Shown: positions 1 through 10,147, counted from the first letter of the stretch. The stretch: DNA of 21,184 nucleotides from Chara braunii (GCA_003427395.1 BFEA01000326.1:287934-309117), one strand, 5' to 3'. The notes: generated by a model from the letters alone, not told the origin. Numbers and translations are program-made.

Positions 1-59
1 CTATGTAACAAAGCAACATGAAAGCGAGGCAGGACTGCAGCCAATTTGAAACGACAGGG

Positions 60-345
60 CAAACAACAGTGCTACTCGATAAGCAGTGGGCAAGACGGGC
101 AGCAAGGCAAGAAGGCAGCAAGGTTGCAAAGGCGACAAAGGCGACATGGAAACAAGACCACAAGGCAGTGAGGCAGAATGGCAGCGAGGCAGCATGGCAA
201 CCAAGCATCGAGGCAAGCAGCACTGGGGCACGTTGAGCAGCAGGCAACAAGGCAGCAAGGCAGCAAGGCCGCAAGGCAGCAAGGCCGCAAGGCAACAAGG
301 CAGCGAGGCAAACGGCAGCCAAACACTACCAAGACAGAGCATCAT
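60..345. repeat. degenerate GGCAGCAA-type minisatellite
   Basis: The plus strand is an irregular run of 8-10 bp units of the type GGCAGCAA, GGCCGCAA and GGCAACAA, most regular from 236 to 310. ORFs on both strands here (Leu/Pro/Cys-rich on minus, Gln/Gly/Lys/Ala-rich on plus) are by-products of the repeat and I do not call them genes. The unit length varies, so this is an old, diverged array. Confidence 0.7.
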
Positions 346-429
346 GGAAAGATAAGGCAAGCAGATGGGCGGCCAGACAGCCGAGCAGCACTGACAGGCA
401 GTCCAAGCATCCACGACCGACTGTAGCAG

Positions 430-1690
430 ATCATCAGTTCCCCACACCGTATGCATACCTGAACAGAGCACAGGTCGTCAGGTCCACATTATCATCAAAG
501 ACAGGGAGTCACTTCGACGTATGCCTGTCATCATCCAGGGTTGACACAGACACAGGCACCCCGGACAACCACCCGTGAGTTAAGCAGCGCTCCAGGTACT
601 CTAAACAAGCAGGCACGGGCCGCACGGACTATTTGGCGCATCTTAAAGGCTTCCACTCAGACAGAAGCGCAGGAAAAGACCAAATACACAATTTTACGAC
701 AGAAAGGAAATACAGTAATACTTAGAACTTTAGAATGGCCCAACAGTCCAACCACGAAGCATTGGACTGACGGATAAGGACTCAACACGCCACCAGCAGT
801 TAGAAATACCCCTCAAACCAACAGAGCTCCTGGACATCTTCAGCACCACGGCAACGTACGTCGCAAAAGTATGTCGCAACTTACCTGCTCCCGTGGCACT
901 CCACACCGTGACTCCAGAATCCAGAGGTACTTTGATCTGACGTGGCATACCAGTGGTGGATGATCCGGCAGTTGGCGCGCTGCTGACGTGGCATCGTTCT
1001 TCACGGCCTATTGGCCATTGAACGCTGACAGGGTGACTCCGTAGAGGTTCTGCATTGGCATGCCAGGGTGACATATGGCAGCGGGCATGCCTTGCCGCTG
1101 GTGAGAAGTTGATACTTGCACTTGCGTGCTGGCAGCGGTACCGTTTCACGATTGGTTGTAGAGCTACACGCCGACCCTTGTGTCTGGCCGCATTGGTTTC
1201 TGCAGATGGTGCAGCTGAAGAGGAAAGGATGCTGACAATTGATTGTTATTGTTATGTTGGCCGACTTACTCACATGTCTAGGTTGTTCTATGGTTGCCGT
1301 GCATACTCGCATGTGTTGTTGTGTCTTGATCACACTGGTCGTGGTTGGGGTACCTGTGCACTCTCATTAGGACGTCATCACACATAGGACAGAGTTCGAC
1401 AGACAGCAGAAGTTAGAAATAGGAGTAAATTGAAATTTGTTCCTTCTTTATTTTTGTTATTTATTTCTTGCACTAGGAGAGTGAAACCGGGTCACGGTGG
1501 GTGTGACCGTGAAATTTATTATTGTCTTGTAATTATTTATTGTGCGGCGAACACACATTTTGAAAATGTCTTGCTGGTGTCTCTCTATCTTGACTCACTT
1601 CATTCCTCTGTTTCTCTTTCTTGTCTCTTTCACCTTCTTTGCTGATGAGGAAGGTGGCGAAGTAAGAACACGTGGCCAAATTGTAACCTG
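430..1690. other. no recognisable gene
   Basis: Only short ORFs occur, on both strands and mutually overlapping (for example minus 1149-730 and 1333-1001, plus 1055-1387). None shows a domain I recognise. The 3' part (about 1390-1690) becomes T-rich with short pyrimidine tracts. An imperfect LTR or UTR is possible, but no paired copy is in the window to prove it. Confidence 0.5.
937..994 (+). promoter_or_regulatory. paired CTGACGTGGCAT sites
   Basis: The 12-mer CTGACGTGGCAT occurs at 937-948 and again, identical, at 983-994. TGACGTGG resembles the ACGT-core sites bound by plant bZIP factors. No downstream gene is identified, so a regulatory role is only suggested. It could also be a duplicated repeat fragment. 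Confidence 0.3.
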
Positions 1691-1695
1691 TGTTG

Positions 1696-1770
1696 CACCC
1701 CGTACGTCGTACGGGGCTCTAATCGTACGGACGGTCGTATGGTCGTATGAACGGTCCCGTACCGACTGAC
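1696..1770. repeat. word cluster CGTAYGG with perfect hairpin
   Basis: The heptamer CGTACGG, or a one-base variant, occurs six times in about 70 bases in both orientations: 1700-1706 (inverted), 1708-1714, 1724-1730, 1736-1742, 1744-1750 and 1757-1764 (inverted, extended). The first two form a perfect 8-bp stem (1698-1705 with 1709-1716) with a 3-nt loop. It is followed by A-rich DNA. Confidence 0.65.
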
Positions 1771-1779
1771 GAAACCCTC

Positions 1780-1945
1780 CCAAAAAAAAACGAAAAAAAT
1801 AATAAAAAAATATGCGGTTGTAGAGTTTTTCGTGCTCTACACCCCCATATTTTTTATTTTATTTTTTGGTCTTTTTTATATTTTTGAAGTATAAAAATAA
1901 TCAAAACGAGAAAAAAAAAATAAAGAAATAAAAATGAATTCATTA
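1780..1945. repeat. A/T-rich block with imperfect hairpin
   Basis: A long A/T-rich block contains a hairpin at 1810-1850. The 16-nt left arm ATATGCGGTTGTAGAG pairs with the right arm at 14 of 16 positions, with a 9-nt loop. The reverse complement of the right arm, ATATGGGGGTGTAGAG, recurs with one difference at 19458-19473, which places both blocks in one repeat family. Confidence 0.6.

Positions 1946-1983
<38 letters not shown>
1946..1983. repeat. (GATT)n microsatellite
   Basis: About nine tandem copies of the tetranucleotide ATTG/GATT. The same tetranucleotide, reverse-complemented, sits next to the matching hairpin block at 19331-19362. Confidence 0.9.
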
Positions 1984-1987
1984 GTGC

Positions 1988-2410
1988 GAGGCCTATGCCC
2001 CTAGGAGCCCCTTTCAGGCCCTGCCAAGTATCACGTCGACCGCCCTAAGTAAGGGCAGGCACGACGAGGGCCTGAGGGCCCCTATTTTGGTCACCATGCA
2101 ACTCAAGTAAATTCAGGCAGTTGCGCAGCGCCAGTTGGTTGGAATAACCCACGCCCTGGGCAGCCTGTTTTTGGCACTGTTTGAATCCATCGAAGGCAGG
2201 CCCTGGGCTGGATACGGGATGTGGACCTAACACAGGTCGTTGATAGTTGGGCACGAGCAACCACTACAGGCCCAGGGCATGAGTTGTGTGGACTGGGCCT
2301 CAGCCTACCGGGGCCCACCGGAAGCTTCTTGGGAAAGGTCCATCGCAGCCTGGGACAGCAAGCAGGCAGGCCACTTCCATATAGCAAAGGGCCTGCCTCC
2401 GCATTGGAGA
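1988..2410. repeat. GGCCC/GGGCC word-rich stretch
   Basis: This GC-rich stretch is dense in words such as AGGCCC, GGGCCT, GCCCTGGGC and GGGCCC in both orientations (near 1989, 2014, 2069, 2151, 2197, 2268, 2294, 2310 and 2389). The ORFs on both strands are short, overlap one another and match nothing I know. I treat them as chance reading frames through the repeat. Confidence 0.4.
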
Positions 2411-2599
2411 TTCGGGTGCTGGCTGCATGTTGCGCAAGCGCTGTTGCGCTGAAGCTGGTTGACGCTCACGCGCTCACGGCCGAGCAGGAAGGAGCAGGCA
2501 GCCATAGCCGAGTTGCGCTGCTGTAAGCTGGGTGTGGCGCAGGGTGGTCCTTGGGTGCAAGTGGCATCTGTGTGTTTGGGAACGAGGTTGTGAGTGAGG

Positions 2600-2935
2600 C
2601 GAGAGACATACCTGGTGCTGGAAGCGTGCNACATNGGTCGATGTATGCTCGTACTTCGGGGAAGCTGTTNACGTCATCTTCGGNATTGTAGTCTAGGCTA
2701 GATAGGATCTGCCATCTGTAGTCTGGGCGCCGAGCGCCAGATAGGATATCAACATTGGTTCTTCATTGATGGTGATGAGACTTTACCAACATTGTCAATT
2801 ATGAGCTCTTGGTGTGTTNTTATTTGCTGAAACTCGTGATGCAATTNTGNTGTTGNTTCGAGGTCANGACTATCTGGTGTTGTGTATATGATGNTGTTTG
2901 ATTGNTGAAGTTCGCTATTGCTNATCTTCCTTNCA
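2600..2935 (+). mobile_element. 3' part of an LTR (element 3, plus strand)
   Basis: The dinucleotide CA at 2934-2935 followed by ATT and a tRNA-iMet primer-binding site is the usual end of a plant LTR. The left boundary cannot be set because no second LTR copy is in the window. The start given is nominal. This region has many isolated N calls, consistent with a multi-copy sequence that was hard to assemble. Confidence 0.5.
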
Positions 2936-2938
2936 ATT

Positions 2939-2950
2939 TGGTATCAGAGN
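2939..2950 (+). other. primer-binding site, tRNA-iMet type
   Basis: The string TGGTATCAGAGN matches the TGGTATCAGAGC primer-binding site complementary to the 3' end of plant initiator tRNA-Met. This site is widespread in plant LTR retrotransposons and primes minus-strand DNA synthesis. The last base is N. No gag or pol of this element can be traced downstream. Confidence 0.7.
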
Positions 2951-4242
2951 TGTGGCACGATTGCGCTNATCTGGCNCTTGTCTTCTGCNTAATGCNGTAC
3001 ATACATGNGGTNTGCTTGGTAAGTTGGGNCGTANGTAGTGTGTAGTGAGGAGGGCAGAGAGACTATCTGGTGTGTAGTGAGATGGGCCGCCGGAGACAAG
3101 TAAGAGGCGACCCAGGAGGTGAGGGGATTGCCAGAAAGGCTACGTGATGTAATGTGGATTTGGACAGTGTGATGAGAACTATCTGAAGACTGANGTGCGA
3201 TTNGTGNTGAGGTGGCACGGCGTGCAATGCTGGTTGTGCTGAAGCAATGACTGGTCATCACAATCGGCGTCAGGTTATCTGGTGAGATTATCTTTGTGAT
3301 TGGGGGCAGTTGTTTGAGGTACGTTACTCTTAACCTCATCTACCCTCTTCGACACTTCTTACCGTGAGGTTGTGTGTTCCTTCTTGAGAGTCCTCTCATT
3401 GTNANGTGTCGAGTGCGTTCGACCTTGAGAGTCGACAATGTTCACGTTGAGCATCTGGGAGAAGATGGGCGGAGCTTTCTGGAGGGCCCTGGACGAAGCA
3501 CTGGGTCACGATCACCATGCCAACCCACCGGGAGTAGAGCACGCATGCTTTGCTGCTTGTCCTTTGTTCGGCTTGCTGCGGTGTTAGATGGGTACTGAAG
3601 GGCAGGCCAACCCTATGTGGGAGACGAGACCGGGCGTCTTTAAATAAGCACCGGAAGGGGAAACCATTGGCTGTGATCGTCGTCCTGCTGCGACGTAAAG
3701 TAATTCCTGATGACACTTGGGGGCGGTCGTTAAATTGCGTCTGGATCAGCCAGTGGTTGTAAGGCTCGTGCACACGAGGATAAACATAGTGCAAGGTTGG
3801 CCAGCTCAGCAGCTACTCGGGGCACAGCGGTGGGCCGTGCACACCTTTAGTCACGCACTGCTCTCTGGATAGCTCAGGGACGCTACGTCAAGTGACATTC
3901 AGGAGAACTAAGGGAGGGGTAGATTTCAGGTGATAAGTTTGAGAAAAATTCCATATTGTCCTCATCCACACAAATGATTCTATTTTTATGTTTTGATTAG
4001 TTAGATGTACAGCCATTTAACATCTGACAGACAACATAATTAGAACTGTCTCTAATCATTGTGCATTTTGTTCGCGGACTAATCAGATTAAAAATAGTTT
4101 CGTTTGTAGGAATCTGACTTACCTGTTGGGCCCGAGTGTACGTTCTCTGTTATAGCCATCAATTAATTTTATTGGTTTGCGCATTACACTGCGGTAGGCA
4201 TCTAGAGTGTATTAGTGGAGATTGTGTGNAGTGTTGTAGCTT
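2951..4242. other. no recognisable gene; decayed element interior
   Basis: This follows the iMet primer-binding site and may be the leader or interior of element 3. Short frames exist, such as 48 codons from an ATG at 3439 on plus, but I recognise none. Positions 3900-4240 turn A/T-rich. Isolated Ns continue to about 3415, with one more near 4230. Confidence 0.4.
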
Positions 4243-4533
4243 ATGAGCGATAGGAAGGACACTAGAGAGGACGACCGGCTCTTGCGTTCACGTAGCTGTC
4301 CGATCACCCACTTGGCTTTAGGACCAGAGGGCGACCGATATCTGTTCCGCCAGCTTAGAGAGAGGCAGCAGCAGAAGAGGAGGGCTAGAGCAGCGGAGGC
4401 TAGCAGGGCGCTCGTAAGTGAAGCCGCAGCTTTAGAAGCAATGGCTACCTCTGCGCAGCAGACTTCTCAGGCAGGTAGTTCAACATCTTTAGGGTCAACA
4501 AACTTTGCAGGGTCTATCGAGACAGACCCTTAG
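4243..4533 (+). CDS. unrecognised 96-residue charged ORF
   Basis: An ATG-initiated frame of 96 codons. Residues 1-55 are rich in Arg, Asp and Glu, including an RQLRERQQQKRRARAAEAS-like basic, probably helical stretch. Residues 56-96 are Ala/Ser/Thr-rich and look disordered. It has more protein-like composition than surrounding frames. It could be the start of a gag-like protein of the plus-strand element 3, but it has no diagnostic motif, lies 1.3 kb from the primer-binding site, and is followed by non-coding repeats. Function unknown. Confidence 0.35.
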   Translation: MSDRKDTREDDRLLRSRSCPITHLALGPEGDRYLFRQLRERQQQKRRARAAEASRALVSEAAALEAMATSAQQTSQAGSSTSLGSTNFAGSIETDP

Positions 4534-4535
4534 CC

Positions 4536-4690
4536 AAAGACACGAAGTCCTTTTACTGACCACTCTCAGTCAAGTAAAGTTGAACTTATTTGTGCGTGCC
4601 TTCATCGGAATCTCTTGAATGGTCATTTTACTTAGAGACACGAGGTTCTTCTGCTGATTACTCTTAATCAGTCAGAACTGAACTCCCTCA
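4536..4690. repeat. diverged ~98-bp tandem duplication
   Basis: The segment beginning AGACACGAAGTCC at 4538 recurs in diverged form (AGACACGAGGTTC) at 4636. Both copies continue with similar CTGACYACTCT-like and GAACTGAAC-like stretches, so the period is about 98 bp. Confidence 0.5.
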
Positions 4691-4885
4691 TGCCTACCAT
4701 GCTCTTCTCTTTATCTTCGGGTAGTACTGATCATATTTTTTGATGTGCCACAGCCATGAACTTCTCGAATCTTTGACATCGTGTCAATAATTACGAAATT
4801 AATTTTACAATTATTTTCCCACTCTCTGGGACTTGACACTCATGGAACCACTCTAGCACTGCATCAGAAGATATAGTCTTAGTCA

Positions 4886-5037
4886 TTTGCTGAAATACTA
4901 AATGAAAGGACTTGCTGAAAACTGAGATACTGCAACTGAGATGTTGAAATTGAGAACTGAAATTAAATTACCGAAACTGAAATGATGAAATTGAAGTTCT
5001 AAGACTGAAATGCTGAATCCGAAATGCTGAATTAACT
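4886..5037. repeat. degenerate CTGAAATG minisatellite
   Basis: The motif CTGAAATG or variants (CTGAAAACTGAG, TTGAAATTGAG, CCGAAATGCTG) repeats at roughly 8-12 base spacing. It lies just beyond the 3' end of the element 1 pol remnant, where a 3' LTR would be expected. No LTR matching the 5' copy was found. Confidence 0.55.
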
Positions 5038-5128
5038 ATGCATGAATGATATGAGTCTACTGAAACCGAGTCTTGTCGTCTCAGCGTCTCACTGTACTCT
5101 TTCTCTCAGTCCTCAATGACTGTTTTCT

Positions 5129-6749
5129 CACTTGGATGACTGACTTCTCTTTCCTCTCTTTGAAGTAACTGTAGGGATCAAGTCAGGATCTCTGAAGATA
5201 AACGATCGAAGTCTTGACCCTGACACCATGTCGTGAGCTCTGGATCCATCCATCTCTGAAATCTCATAAACTTTGTCCTCTTCTTCCCCTGTAATTCTGT
5301 AAGGACCTAGCCATCTGGGCTACAACCTTTTAGTCCATTGCGTCTCAAGGGAACTGTCAAACAGAAGGACAACATCTCCAATCTTCAATTTTATTTTCTT
5401 ATATATCTTTTCTTGTGACATTTTTCCTGATTTGATAGCCTGCTGGATGTCATCCTTTCTGCAGCATCCATCACTGCCTGATCAACCTCTGATACTTGCC
5501 TCATCCGGATCTGAAGAAACTCTTAAATAGAATAGTCACTATCACTTTCTTGACTTGACCATGTCTTGACAATATTTTCAATTGGCAATGTAGCATATCG
5601 GCCATACCACAGAGTAAATGGCGCATAGCCAGTAGTTTTCTTGACTGTGATGTTGTCAGCATACACAGCAACCCTTAATACTCTTGGTCAGTTACTGAGA
5701 TTTCCTTCACAACACTTGGCCAATGAATCTTTCAAGGTTTTGTGACCTCTTTCAACAGGTGCATTCGCTTTAGGATGGTAAGTAGTCACATACCGAATTC
5801 TAATACCCAACCTGAGTGTGTTCTTCTGACATTCTCATTTCTGAATTTTGATCCTCTGTCTGAGACAAATTCTCTGATAAAAGGATACTTGAGATACACT
5901 TCTTCTATCCAGTCAGCCACTTGCTCGGCTGTCTTTCTTTTCAGAACTTTTGCCTCAACATACCCATAGAAATTATCTCTCATGTTTAATATGTATCCCA
6001 TCCCACCCTTGCCTGGCGGCATAGTAATGAGATCCAAATGTACTCTGCTACCAAGCTCTATCAGAATTGTAGGGAATATGGACTCAATCATTCTTGTGGT
6101 AGACCTCTTCTGACATAACACACATGATGTACAGTATTCGTAAATCATGTCTCTCATGTCAAACCAGAAGTAGAGTTTGACACTTTTGGAGTAGGTTGCA
6201 TCAGCAACCCTGTGGCCACCAGCAACCCCCTTATGTAGAGCAGCAATTATCTCTAACTGCCTCTCTTTACCACAGACCACTCTTAGTGGAGGTAGACCTC
6301 CCCTACCATCCACAAAAATATGTCCTCTATTTAGTCTGAATTTCTTCCGTGAATTTTTACAATAATATTCTTTTAGCTGCTCCTTTTCCATCTTCTTGCC
6401 AATCTCTTGATAACTTTCAACATATTCTTCAAAGAAGAAAAATATTTCTTCTTCCTTTTTTTCACTCTCTTCTTCTTCCTTTGAACCCGAACTTTCCCCA
6501 ATTTCACGAGCAGTCACTGCTGCTGCAGTAACTCTTGCATACCAATCGTTTGGTTCATCTTCTTCTTTTTTCCTTAGAATCGACTCATAAGCGTACGCAC
6601 TTGGGATTTCTCCCCAGTTGTCTCTCTCTTCTGGCCTTAGACTCCACTTGTAGGAGCATGGTGCTTCATAATCCTCATCATCTTTTTCATTAAGGAAATT
6701 ATCAACATAGGCAGATTTTTCAATTGTTTCATTCACATCTTCTTCCTCT
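5129..6749 (-). pseudogene. Ty3/gypsy integrase (element 1), broken
   Basis: Integrase remnant of element 1, which would insert the retrotransposon cDNA. In the open frame 6898-5786 (370 codons) an acidic linker (residues about 48-160) precedes an HHCC zinc-binding region (H222, H229, C259, C262). The catalytic core has D289 in HLDLI and D347 in VSDRGS. Near 5815 a frameshift moves the rest to another frame, where a PVERGH-type motif supplies the third acidic residue. Another frameshift lies near 5450. The C-terminal part contains a GPYRI motif like the GPY/F module of gypsy integrases. In-frame stops lie at 5688-5690 (TGA), 5523-5525 (TAA) and 5320-5322 (TAG). The frame ends at 5129. It cannot be functional. 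Confidence 0.85.
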
Positions 6750-7209
6750 TCTTCTCGCCACTCAATCCGGCTTAAGTCATCCGCTCTGTTTTTCTCAGTA
6801 GGAATCTTTTCCAGCTTAAAATCATATGTCCAGATGAAGGCGATCCATCTGCTAACCGTTAGAACTACCTGTTGGTATTTTTTAATGGCACCAATCACGG
6901 CAGATGCATCAGTCTTCAGGATGAATCTCTACCTAACACGTAGTGCCTAAAACACATGAGGCTATGGATGATTGACAGTAGTTCTTTTCTGAATAGGGTA
7001 TAGCCTCTTTCTGTAGGATTGAGGATTCTGCTCTCAAATCTCAGAGGTCTTTCTCTTTCATGTTCATATTTCTGAATAAGCATTCCACCCAGAGCAACTG
7101 GTCCTCCATCCGACTCAATGATGAAAATTTTTGCCTCCTCTTCATCATAATATGGCACTCCCAGCACTACTCCACAATTTCTTAGTATTTTTTGCAATGT
7201 TTCTGCAGC
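6750..7209 (-). pseudogene. retroelement RNase H (element 1), frameshifted
   Basis: RNase H remnant, which would degrade the RNA strand during reverse transcription. The frame 7197-6916 holds the first acidic motif (ESDGG, as in gypsy RNase H TDAS-type motifs) and the Glu of the FRKELLSIIHSL helix. A one-base frameshift near 6922-6926, in a short T run after LGRD, moves the rest into the frame starting above 6898. That frame continues with TDASAV and the closing NRADDLSR motif. The DDLSR end followed by an integrase is the normal Ty3/gypsy order. Confidence 0.85.
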
Positions 7210-7914
7210 AGCCTAACTTTTATCATTCCATGCTAAGTTAGCCCCTTGCCTTACCATCTCCCTAAGAGGTTGTGCAAGGGTAGCAAAATGAGGAATACAA
7301 ATCCTCTAGAATCCACAGACTCCCTAAAAGCTTCTGATGTCTGACACTCTTTTGAGAGTCAGAGACCAGTTCAAGATTTTGTCTATCTTCTTGGGATTCG
7401 GACTCCTACCCTTGGAGAAACATCTGAAGCCCAAGATTATCACCTATGGTTGAAAGAGAAGGGACTTTGGTCCACTGACAGTCAGATTATATTTTTGAAG
7501 TCTTTGCAGGACCATCTTAACTCCTTGAGCATGTTCCCAGATAAACTTTCTGACTCCCCCTGCGACCAAAGTTTCATCCCTTACCAGGGGTCTTTTTACA
7601 AGATTATCATCAATGTAAGGACTAGTTATTTCAGGAGAAATATCCTGCATAACTTTGATCATATCCCTTTGAACCACTGCCACGCCGTTAGTCCAACCCT
7701 GAGATACCACACACATCTGAACAAGCTCCCTTGGCGTCTGCATGTCACTCATTGGTCGGCTAGTGGGATCAATAGGGAACTAATCATAGCCAGAATACAG
7801 ATAAACTAAAGAATAAATACATCGACCAACAAAGAATTCAGAGAGGAGATCGACATTGGGAAGACTACCTGCGTCACGTACCGTTACAGAATTGAGCTTC
7901 TGAAGATTCTGTAT
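7210..7914 (-). pseudogene. Ty3/gypsy reverse transcriptase (element 1), 5'-truncated
   Basis: Reverse transcriptase remnant. It reads LQKLNSVTVRDAG, YSGYD, a QTPR motif, GWTNG and the catalytic box YIDD (about 7617-7606), then the ILGF connection region. The FxDD-box variant YIDD preceded by Pro resembles a branch of gypsy elements also seen in fungi. All of it lies in one frame but with stops at 7780-7782, 7444-7446, 7324-7326, 7306-7308 and 7213-7215. The N-terminal fingers, the protease and the gag zinc knuckle are missing: gag runs straight into the palm near 7910-7920. Confidence 0.88.
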
Positions 7915-8511
7915 CCATCTTAGCCTAATTGCAACCATTTCATCCCATATGAGAGGATAATGCTGAGCTTGATTAAGAACTGGTTGTCTTTCAGTGTCAG
8001 TAAAATTTGTCAAGAATATATGGCATCTTTGGGCTTCATCCAAATATGGAATTCTTATTGCTGTTCGGATAAAAGTCTGAAGAAAAACATTGAAAGTGTC
8101 ATATTTAGCTCTTCTGATATTGAGTAAGTCCTTAGTCGTGGTCGGAACCGAATCTTTCTCAAACTCTTTTTTCAGTCCCTCCTTGACTTCTTCCTAGGTA
8201 GTGGCACCTTCCATTAGTTCTTGAACGACCAACCTTGAGTTAGTATCACAATAAGATAGAAGGTGTTTAAGTCGTTGCTTATCTGTCCAGCCATAATTGA
8301 GTCCAAATAATTCATACTCATCCAAGAAATCATTAGCATGAGGTCCTCTAAAGTATGGAATCCTCTCATCTGATCTCTTTGCTCTTGCAATATCTGAGTC
8401 TCCTTTTATAGTGTCTACTCTCTGGACCAATTCCCGTATAACCCCAACCAGGGTCTCTTCATTGGTCCCTGCGGAAGAACTCGACCTTCCTCGTCCTGCC
8501 AACTTGACCAT
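7915..8511 (-). pseudogene. retrotransposon gag (element 1), 3'-truncated
   Basis: Starts at a genuine ATG at 8511. Residues 1-30 are Ser/Gly-rich, and then the capsid-like signature FRG...DFLDEYELFG..YGW.D..R..HLL..C is typical of gypsy gag. A TAG stop at 8194-8196 interrupts an otherwise continuous frame (GATT-stop-EEV), readable as a mutated CAG. The frame then fuses in phase to reverse transcriptase near 7915, so the zinc-knuckle half of gag and the protease have been deleted. It lies 164 bases downstream of the multi-module ORF. Confidence 0.8.
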
Positions 8512-8674
8512 AGACTTTCCCAGATATTCTCTTCTCTCTCTGTCACTCTTGTCCTCTCCTTCCGTGCCCCTCAGTCCCTCACTTTTCTAGCAAAGAATAC
8601 AAACGCGTTTCTTTCTTCTCTTATCTGCTCTACCCCTGAGAGTTCTGTACATATAGGGTATAAGCAATAATTGA
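8512..8674 (-). other. spacer between module ORF and gag
   Basis: A 163-base pyrimidine-rich (plus-strand view) gap between the stop of the upstream ORF (8675-8677) and the gag ATG (8511). I see no coding continuity across it. On the element strand it would be a purine-rich intergenic spacer. Confidence 0.4.
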
Positions 8675-9243
8675 TTAGGTAGTGATCAAGGGCAATGCAA
8701 TCCTTCTCAGCCTTCCAATGTAATCTTCAATCAACTCTCTCTCATCATCCCTGCTCAGTCTTCTGTCATACCCCTTTATAGTACCCCGAATCATAAAATA
8801 TCGAGTTAGGTCTATAATCTCATAATCAAATTGCATCGTTTACAGCCCACTATTAATCCTTCTTGCAAGAGAGACTTGTTCATGAAAAACGTGATATGAT
8901 ACTCTCTCAGTAGTTCTCACTTTCACCACCTTCAACAGATAGTTTATCTCAGTTTGGTCAGTGATAATTCTCAAGGCAGAATCTCTCATGCGATCTAAGA
9001 AAGGCTGCAAAAACTCAAGCTCACATAGGATAGAAAGATTCCTGTCAGATATCCGAAGAGTCCCTTCTACCTTGACTATTCTATCTTCGAACACAACTCC
9101 TAGTATCAGCTGTTCAGTCAAACTGGGCATTGTTAAGCCTCATAGGCAATATATGAAAGGTAGATCTCAGGTTGGACATAATCATCGAGCTCGAATCTGT
9201 GTTCAAAGGTACTCAAAAGTAGGGATTTTATCATCACAGTGGA

Positions 9244-9657
9244 ATCTTTTTCTCTTGCTCTACCAATCTCAGCAATAGCTTCCAGCAGAGGCATCCAATC
9301 TCTCCTCTCTTCAAATCCATTAGCAATTGAAAACCCAGGGAACCTCTCAAATTGTCTTACTTCCTTTCCCCATGTTACCTTTCTCTTTAACTTCTAAAGC
9401 CACTCCTTGGTTCCTATGAAACTAATATAAGCACATGTCTGACACTTCAAGTAATCATCTTCCTTTTCTAGGCCCGCTGATACATAAATTCTTACGTCCA
9501 TGCTGCCAGTACTCAGAAATTTGACTACTAGGATGTGAAATATTATGAGGCCTCTCACACAAGTCTCATATCTCAGAATCACAAAAGGATTATCACACCC
9601 TATCACCTCATAGAGCTTACCCCTCACAGTAGTTATCCTGGCTACTGAGAGTATTCT
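9244..9657 (-). repeat. module copy 4 (most diverged)
   Basis: Reached by a frame change after copy 3. Landmarks are RGKLYEVIG, a hydrophobic strand, SMDVRIYV, then after a TAG at 9394-9396 the end motif FERFPGF and RDWMPLLEAIAE. The CW..A Trp is not obvious. The frame stays open to a TAA at 9133-9135. Confidence 0.5.
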
Positions 9658-10046
9658 TCTTGGGCTCTCCTCACTTTCTATGCAAACTTTATCATGGTAT
9701 ACCAATTGTATCTTGGGAATGTGAGTCCCTCAACAGGTGGAGATGGTATCCCAATAAAAGGTCTGACGTAGGTACTAAAGGAGAAGTTTTTTCCCTCTCG
9801 CTCTTATCTTCTCTTCTCATCATGCACAAGATTCGACGCTCGTTGCCAACACGCACTTTTTCGAATTTCATCAAATCTCTGCTTTGGCACATAAATCCCA
9901 ATATCATATTCATCAAGATCAATAAAATAGCATATAAGAACATACTGACTGTCATGTTCTTGTCCTGATCTCTTTATGGCTTCATACCTCGCGATTTCAT
10001 AAAGAATTACAGCCCTACCCGCTATAGAATTAAGAAAATTCAACAG
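9657..10046 (-). repeat. module copy 3
   Basis: Landmarks are LNFLNS, EYDIGIYVPK, ACWQRA, KNFSFST, IGIPSPP and YNWYTMIKFA. TAA (9804-9806) and TAG (9678-9680) interrupt it. The TAG falls exactly at the Gln of the FAQKV motif of copy 2, so CAG was probably the original codon. Confidence 0.6.
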
Positions 10047-10147
10047 CTTGTCTGATTCAGCCTTACTCATCCCTTCATGGCCTCTTATCAGTCTAAGCTT
10101 AGATTTCTCTCTCAAGGGTACATAGCGTCGACTCATTTGACTCTTTG

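Noticed and set aside
20-345. CRISPR-like array in the GGCAGCAA repeat
   Set aside because: Units are only 8-10 bp with no unique spacers, and the context is eukaryotic.
1-471. 156-codon minus-strand ORF, Leu/Pro/Cys-rich
   Set aside because: It is the translation of the GGCAGCAA-type repeat. Equally long frames exist in other registers and on the other strand.
3994-4012. ATGTACAGCCA near 4.0 kb as the 3' LTR end of element 1
   Set aside because: The 11-mer also occurs at the proposed outer LTR end near 11930, but the flanking sequences do not match, so I regard it as coincidence.
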